DNA from: Candidatus Rifleibacteriota bacterium | GTDB taxonomy: Bacteria > Riflebacteria > Ozemobacteria > Ozemobacterales > Ozemobacteraceae | Assembly: GCA_017526725.1 (NCBI GenBank) | Contig: JAFXRA010000066.1 | Coordinates: forward strand, 1 to 9,690 | Reading direction: 5' to 3' | Length of the DNA stretch: 9,690 bases | In this document: positions 7,401 to 9,690 of the stretch, piece after piece | How the letters are laid out: the number at the start of each line of letters is the position of its first letter | Position numbering within the stretch: the first letter of the stretch is position 1 | Notes under the pieces: generated by a model | Told to the model about the DNA's origin: nothing | What the model saw: only the letters and a program-made list of their open reading frames with translations | The model's database searches: none | Program-made: the position numbers and the translations under genes

Positions 7401-7967
7401 TTACAAAATGAAGTCGTTGATTTTGAAGATATGAGCGAAAGCCTTTCAATAATGGATTTAGGGCTTAATGATTTCAGAATTGATTTGCTGACTTATATAA
7501 AGACTCACCCAAACCCTGAAAATCTGCCTTTTGGAATAAACGCAGTTGTTAAAGGTGAAAAGCCTGGAGTTATCTTTGTTTTAAGAAATCGAAACGAAGG
7601 CATTAACATCAAACACCGGAACCGCTTACATCCGTTCTATATGATTTATATAGGCGATGATGGAGAAGTTATAGAAAATTATCTTGCCCCAAAGCGTATT
7701 TTAGATGAAATGCGTGCTTTGGCTAAGGGAAAAACAGCACCTGATTTTGAACTTTGTCATAGGTTTAACAATGAAACCAATGATGGCAGAAAGATGGATA
7801 AATATTCTGAACTGCTGAAACAAGCAGTAATTTCAATGATTCAGGTAAAAGAAGAATCTGATGTTGATTCATTCTTTGGTGATGATGAAACTAGCTTTTT
7901 GAATGATACCATCAAGGGGTTAGATGAATTTGAGCTTATTTGTTTCATGGTGGTAAAGAATGATTGA
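4407..7967 (+). CDS. large SNF2/superfamily 2 helicase of a restriction-type operon, with an in-frame repeat insertion
   Basis: A 1186-residue ATP-dependent DNA translocase. Residues 20-200 resemble a phospholipase-D-like module (SKLSVAASCFSIYAYEEL; LGISKGNDLIWAV), but I see no HxK nuclease motif. The helicase motifs are intact: Q-motif-like DFQKDAA (about 248), Walker A ADSVGLGKTF (270-279), DESH box (361-364), motif III LSATPVNN (407-414), ILIFTAF (820-826), ATDCISEGQNL (898-908) and motif VI QRFGRIDRIG (928-937). Residues 628-728, between the two RecA-like lobes, are encoded by a palindromic repeat composite and are probably not part of the ancestral fold. GAGG (4393-4396) precedes the ATG by 10 bases. 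The stop overlaps the DUF4391-like gene by 8 bp, and a methyltransferase gene follows. By context it should translocate on DNA for a defence or restriction complex; substrate specificity is unknown. Confidence 0.9.
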   Translation: MDIFDNHIKLVKDDLSKSIIPKSKLSVAASCFSIYAYEELKKELNSIDELRFLFTSPTFVEENFTKEKREFYIPKLSRERSVYGNEFEIKLRNQLTQKAIAKECAEWIRKKVTFKSNITEGAALGLISITSKNESSVYMPIKSFSTADLGISKGNDLIWAVTKFDSPFSQQYLQMFDQVWKSPKLAKDVTEEVIEKITSVYQENPPELIYFMTLNNIFKEFLDDISDDNIANEATGFKGSKIWNKMYDFQKDAALAVINKLETHNGCILADSVGLGKTFTALGVIKYYENRNKSVLVLCPKKLKDNWINFRGNLTTNPLVKDRLRYDVLFHTDLLREKGSSATGLPLDRINWGNYDLVVIDESHNFRNGGSLDEIDEEDDDKPKFNRYTALLNKVIRAGVKTKVLMLSATPVNNRFTDLKNQLALAYEGKTEIIDSKLKKSANTTAGIDSIFKQAQRVYNSWCKEEDPNERTTEKLLEKLDFDFFELLDAVTIARSRKHIQRYYDMNSIGRFPDRLKPISLQPKLTDIEGSTNYKEIYDLLMRLHLAIYTPSVFLLPTKRAKYQKDLKNLTLEIREIGLRNLISTNLLKRMESSVHSFRLTVSRIMANIHSALELINRFMASKQSKLGVIGVGCDGYDCRLNTGEDALKPLLEEGNKRGGERIRSLLSSLEQPSSQEDCIAKQSTTARNDDDGTGVSNTLSLNNVCSDSVTTPTCQKQVTSPQGEALGFSYTTNLDYVDDFSGDDQEQENFVFGKKMKIEISDMDYRRWHSLLKEDIEVLQEINDKIANIDSAHDSKLSELRKIISQKVNSPINNNNRKILIFTAFKDTAEYLFENIKDWAKSEFNMETACVSGDAIQCTIEGVSKDMNELLTLFSPVSKEKAVVMPKNTNNIDILIATDCISEGQNLQDCDYCINYDIHWNPVRIIQRFGRIDRIGSINEKIQLVNFWPDITLDEYINLKGKVESRMKISVLTATGDDDYITNEKGDLAYRRKQLEHLQNEVVDFEDMSESLSIMDLGLNDFRIDLLTYIKTHPNPENLPFGINAVVKGEKPGVIFVLRNRNEGINIKHRNRLHPFYMIYIGDDGEVIENYLAPKRILDEMRALAKGKTAPDFELCHRFNNETNDGRKMDKYSELLKQAVISMIQVKEESDVDSFFGDDETSFLNDTIKGLDEFELICFMVVKND
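6345..6400 (+). repeat. family B element, copy 1
   Basis: CCTAAAG is followed by the stem CCCCTCC TTGA GGAGGGG (6354-6371), then GGGGTGGTGA and ACGAATTCGT, a 10-bp palindrome. The second stem of other B copies is missing here and replaced by AATAAAAG, as also in copy 3. Confidence 0.8.
6444..6477 (-). repeat. family C element, copy 1
   Basis: The nested stems ATTGC/GCAAT and AGCAGT/ACTGCT enclose CTACG (6444-6473). On the minus strand the element begins GTCATTGCGAGC, a form common to dispersed palindromic repeats in many bacterial genomes. A second copy lies at 8371-8397. Confidence 0.75.
6529..6591 (-). repeat. family B element, copy 2 (inverted)
   Basis: Read on the minus strand: CCTAAAG, the stem CCTCTCCT TG AGGAGAGG (6565-6582), the stem GACCTGC/GCAGGTC around TTTTG (6545-6563), then GGAGTGGTGACCGAATC. 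It is a two-stem copy and closely matches copy 5 at 8934-9003. Confidence 0.85.
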
Positions 7968-9375
7968 ATTTCCATCAACCACTGTAGTAAACAGAATTTT
8001 ACCCAAAGATAAGTTCTTAGAGCATCTAGATTTAATCCCTAATCTGAAAAAGAAGCTGATTTCAGATATTGTTCATATAAAGATTTTGAACAAGTTTTCT
8101 AAGTCAGTGCTCAATTTTAGAGATTATGAAGATCAAGGTGTGATTGGTGTTGGGGGTGATTGTAGTATAAACACTGGAGAAGATGCCCTAAAGCTCTCCC
8201 TTGAGGGAGAGAATAAAAGAGAGGGTGACCGAATTCGTAGTATATCTTCTTCTTTGGAGCAAACTCAATCACAAGCAGAATCTAATAATGCTCCCCTTTT
8301 TAAGGGGAGATGTCACGCAGTGACAGAGAAGTTTTCTAATAATCAAGAAAAAATAATTCTTAATACTCTGGATTGCCAAGCTAACGCTCGCAATGACAGT
8401 GATAATTGCTGTTCTAATACGCTGTCGCTAAATTTGGATAACTCTAGTTCGGTCACCCTTTCGGCTTGCAAACAAGCCACTTCCCCTCAAGGGGAAGCTT
8501 TAGGAAATACTTACCACTCATCGACCACTAACCACGCCGAAGCGTTACCTTCAGCTTCAGCTATAGAAAAGCCCATCAAAGAAGTGCTTTTACTTCAAAT
8601 CGAGCTTAAAAAACATGACTTCGATTCTAAGCTTATTGAAACTATCGCAAAGCAAAACAGCCATAAATTAGTATTTTTACTGCGTTATCAGCAGTATGCA
8701 AAGCTGGCTGTCTATTATAAACAGCTTTACATAGGCAAATGGAAGCCTTTTGAAGAAGTTTCTTTAACTTTGAACGGCAATAATATGAACGAGGTTTGGC
8801 TTTCGTTTGTTGAGCAGATTGCTTTAGAAGAGAGAAGAGAGATAAGAGATGAGAGAAAAGAGGATTGTTTAGAACATCGCGATAGTCCCAGCAAGAATCG
8901 TTTTTATGTGGAAAATAATGATGTGGCGAGTTGTCCTAAAGCCTCTCCTGGAGGAGAGGTGGACTGCCAAAGGCAGGACGGAGTGGTGAGCGAATCCGTA
9001 GTAAACCAAACTTCTTTGGAGCAATCATCGTCACAAGAAGTTTCTAAAATGCCCCCTTTCGTAAAGGGGGACAGTTGCGATAGCAACAGGGGGATTTTTA
9101 ACAAAAATGAAGAAATAGAAACAAGCGATGAATTAAAAACCTCTCTGTCAGCTAAAGCTGACATCTCCCCTTACAAAGGGGAGTATAGCAAAGTCATCTC
9201 TAAATCTGACCTCGACCACAAACTAGAACTTCAAAACAAGGCAAAAGCTTTGGAAAAAGAAATTGCAAAGCTAGATACCGCCATAAGGAGAGAAAAGCAA
9301 CCAAATAGAAAATTTGAGCTTCATAAGAAACTGATGGAGCTAGAAGAGAGCCTACGAGCCTTACGGCTCGTTTAA
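7960..9375 (+). CDS. DUF4391-like protein of the restriction operon, swollen by repeat insertions
   Basis: The recognisable native parts are FPSTTVVNRILPKDKF and the following helices (residues 3-58), KPIKEVLLLQIELKK through KLVFLLRYQQYAKLAVYYK (about 205-260), WLSFVEQIA (about 280), and a C-terminal helical, probably coiled-coil segment (405-465). Together these resemble DUF4391 proteins, usually about 200-250 residues and typically encoded between an SNF2-type helicase and a type III-like methyltransferase, as here. The 471-residue length comes from two repeat-derived blocks, roughly residues 60-182 and 290-410. The ATG overlaps the helicase stop by 8 bp, with GGTGG at 7949-7953 as a possible ribosome site. 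Molecular function is unknown; a structural or adaptor role in the helicase-methyltransferase complex is inference. Whether the expanded protein still folds is open. Confidence 0.75.
   Translation: MIEFPSTTVVNRILPKDKFLEHLDLIPNLKKKLISDIVHIKILNKFSKSVLNFRDYEDQGVIGVGGDCSINTGEDALKLSLEGENKREGDRIRSISSSLEQTQSQAESNNAPLFKGRCHAVTEKFSNNQEKIILNTLDCQANARNDSDNCCSNTLSLNLDNSSSVTLSACKQATSPQGEALGNTYHSSTTNHAEALPSASAIEKPIKEVLLLQIELKKHDFDSKLIETIAKQNSHKLVFLLRYQQYAKLAVYYKQLYIGKWKPFEEVSLTLNGNNMNEVWLSFVEQIALEERREIRDERKEDCLEHRDSPSKNRFYVENNDVASCPKASPGGEVDCQRQDGVVSESVVNQTSLEQSSSQEVSKMPPFVKGDSCDSNRGIFNKNEEIETSDELKTSLSAKADISPYKGEYSKVISKSDLDHKLELQNKAKALEKEIAKLDTAIRREKQPNRKFELHKKLMELEESLRALRLV
8185..8240 (+). repeat. family B element, copy 3
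   Basis: CCTAAAG is followed by the stem CTCTCCC TTGA GGGAGAG (8194-8211), then AGAGGGTGACCGAATTCGTAG. Compared with copy 1, the stem differs at two positions on each side and every change is compensated, so pairing is kept. Confidence 0.8.
8291..8335 (+). repeat. family A element (A3), nested in insertion 2
   Basis: The stem CTCCCCTT...AAGGGGAG (8291-8309) is followed by TGTCAC GCA GTGACA (8311-8325) and AGAGAAGTTTT. It is absent from insertion 1, so it was probably added to an existing composite, or lost from the other. Confidence 0.8.
8371..8397 (-). repeat. family C element, copy 2
   Basis: ATTGC (8372-8376) and GCAAT (8390-8394) enclose a shorter inner stem AGC/GCT. The flanks GATTGCCAAG and CTCGCAATGAC match copy 1 at 6444-6477. 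Confidence 0.7.
8449..8503 (-). repeat. family B element, copy 4 (inverted)
   Basis: Read on the minus strand: CCTAAAG, the stem TTCCCCT/AGGGGAA (8481-8496), the stem GGCTTG/CAAGCC (8463-8478), and GGGTGACCGAA. Both stems differ in sequence from copies 2 and 5 but remain perfectly paired. Confidence 0.8.
8827..8865 (+). repeat. family D purine-rich repeat, copy 1
   Basis: A run of AGAGA/GAGAT units (for example AGAGATAAGAGATGAGAG) encodes a charged stretch EERREIRDERKE. A similar sequence lies inverted just after the gene at 9376-9416. Confidence 0.6.
8934..9003 (+). repeat. family B element, copy 5
   Basis: CCTAAAG is followed by the stem CCTCTCC TGGA GGAGAGG (8942-8959), the stem CTGCC AAA GGCAG (8964-8976), and GGAGTGGTGAGCGAATCCGTAGTA. 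The tail that follows (to about 9040) contains the same TTCTTTGGAGCAATCATCGT-type sequence as copies 1 and 3. Confidence 0.85.
9052..9100 (+). repeat. family A element (A4)
   Basis: An 8-bp perfect stem CCCCCTTT CGT AAAGGGGG (9052-9070) is followed by GTTGC GATA GCAAC (9074-9087) and AGGGGGATTTTTA. The end is the same as in the intergenic copy at 3617-3661. Confidence 0.85.
9140..9185 (-). repeat. family A element (A5, inverted)
   Basis: Read on the minus strand: the stem CTCCCCTT TGT AAGGGGAG (9165-9183), then TGTCAGCT TT AGCTGACA (9146-9163) and GAGAGGTT. It faces A4 across about 40 bases, so the two form an inverted pair. Confidence 0.85.
9354..9371 (+). terminator. hairpin at the end of the DUF4391-like gene
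   Basis: A perfect 7-bp stem ACGAGCC TTAC GGCTCGT ends two bases before the stop codon and is followed by only a few T. It may be a weak terminator or an mRNA-processing hairpin within the operon. Confidence 0.4.
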
Positions 9376-9416
9376 GAGATGACTCTGCTCTCTCTTCCCT
9401 TATCTCTAATCTCTAA
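9376..9416 (-). repeat. family D repeat, copy 2 (inverted), in the gap before the methyltransferase gene
   Basis: On the minus strand it reads AGAGATTAGAGATAAGGGAA and then AGAGAGAGCAGAG, close to the block at 8827-8865. The rest of the 100-base gap holds a short direct repeat, AAACATTCAT, at 9417-9426 and 9453-9462. Confidence 0.55.
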
Positions 9417-9463
9417 AAACATTCATAAAAGCAGGAACTTACGATAATTAACAAACATTCATC

Positions 9464-9468
9464 AGGAG
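9464..9468 (+). promoter_or_regulatory. Shine-Dalgarno of the methyltransferase gene
   Basis: AGGAG lies 8 bases before the ATG at 9477. It decides this start over the in-frame ATG at 9492. Confidence 0.8.
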
Positions 9469-9476
9469 ACTAAAAA

Positions 9477-9690
9477 ATGGAAAGACTAAAAATGCAAACG
9501 CCGAATATGGCAGAGGAAAACTTCAAGAAGCTGAAGGAACTCTTCCCTGAAGCTGTAACAGAAGTTGAAGTTGACGGTGTAATCAAACCTGCGATTGATA
9601 AAGACGTTTTGCAACAGCTTATTTCCAATGAGGTGGTTGAAGGGCCTAAAGAACGCTACCAATTTACCTGGCCTGGTAAGCATGAAGCTA
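9477..9690 (+). CDS. type III-like site-specific DNA methyltransferase (Mod), N-terminus only
   Basis: The first 71 codons of a gene that continues beyond the window. The N-terminus MERLKMQTPNMAEENFKKL, then KELFPEAVTE and VVEGPKERYQFTWPGKHEA, are typical of the start of Mod-type adenine methyltransferases annotated as type III restriction-modification subunits. In these the motif after WPGK leads into the methyltransferase core. The catalytic DPPY and AdoMet-binding motifs lie outside, so activity cannot be judged. It follows the helicase and DUF4391-like genes on the same strand after about 100 bases, with its own strong ribosome binding site. The usual partner of such a gene is a Res-type restriction helicase downstream. 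The Mod identity rests on N-terminal similarity alone. Confidence 0.75.
   Translation, partial: MERLKMQTPNMAEENFKKLKELFPEAVTEVEVDGVIKPAIDKDVLQQLISNEVVEGPKERYQFTWPGKHEA

Larger units (their letters stand above)
8137..8505 (+). repeat. composite palindromic insertion 2, in frame within the DUF4391-like gene
   Basis: This has the same architecture as the insertion at 6288-6590: left arm GGTGTGATTGGTGTTGG, direct family B element, SLEQ-encoding tail, family C element, CTAATACGCTGTCGCTAAA, and inverted family B element. It also carries a family A element nested between the tail and family C. The left arm is 9 bases shorter than in insertion 1, a length change that keeps the frame. A further small inverted repeat (GAAGC...GCTTC near 8539-8559) suggests foreign sequence may extend to about 8570. 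Confidence 0.85.
8827..9190 (+). repeat. repeat-derived insertion 3 in the DUF4391-like gene
   Basis: About 360 bp holding a purine-rich family D block, a direct family B element with its TTCTTTGGAGCAA tail, a direct family A element and an inverted family A element. It does not share the whole order of insertions 1 and 2 and looks like a separate accumulation. It separates the WLSFVEQIA region from the C-terminal coiled coil. The limits are approximate. Confidence 0.75.

Noticed and set aside
6288..8505. Insertion sequence or group II intron
   Set aside because: No transposase, maturase or long terminal inverted repeats of IS type are present, and the frame is preserved without splicing.
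8904..9164. 86-codon minus-strand gene within the DUF4391-like gene
   Set aside because: It is also a reading of inverted repeat elements, with peptides such as SPFTKGGI that come from family A; no start signal is seen.
9486..9683. Minus-strand gene overlapping the methyltransferase start
   Set aside because: The plus strand has a strong ribosome site and a recognisable Mod N-terminus; the minus reading matches nothing I know.

Overview
The window is AT-rich bacterial DNA with three blocks. The first, 2-2701, is the 3' part of rpoC (RNA polymerase beta'). It carries a very long series of sandwich-barrel-hybrid-like repeats ahead of the conserved C-terminal core. An insertion this large is best known from Cyanobacteria and their relatives. 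With the low G+C and the accessory gene content, this makes a non-photosynthetic cyanobacterial relative (Vampirovibrionia/Gastranaerophilales-like) my best guess. It is an inference; other AT-rich gut lineages remain possible. A strong terminator ends the gene.

The second block, 2760-4406, is a small accessory region. A promoter leads into three and a half 40-bp tandem repeats, each with a short hairpin. They are followed by a VapBC-type toxin-antitoxin pair (DUF2281-like antitoxin, PIN-domain toxin; start and stop codons overlap). A convergent XRE-family regulator comes next, then a gene-poor stretch. That stretch holds a terminator hairpin, what looks like the 3' remnant of a lost minus-strand gene, a palindromic repeat element, and a promoter embedded in a large inverted repeat.

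The third block, 4407-9690, is an operon of a large SNF2-type helicase, a DUF4391-like protein overlapping it by 8 bp, and the start of a type III-like DNA methyltransferase (Mod) that leaves the window. This layout matches a restriction/defence-type locus. A Res-type restriction helicase is expected just downstream but cannot be seen.

The most unusual feature is that palindromic, non-autonomous repeat elements have inserted in frame into two adjacent genes of this operon. The helicase carries one composite insertion of about 300 bp between its two RecA-like lobes. The DUF4391 gene carries two insertions that make up roughly half of its 471 codons. The insertions are mosaics of at least four recurring repeat families (called A to D here). 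Their hairpin stems differ in sequence between copies but stay paired, and the same peptides recur in different host proteins. Copies of family A also lie in the intergenic regions. The pattern recalls REP/REPIN elements and the Rickettsia palindromic elements found inside genes.
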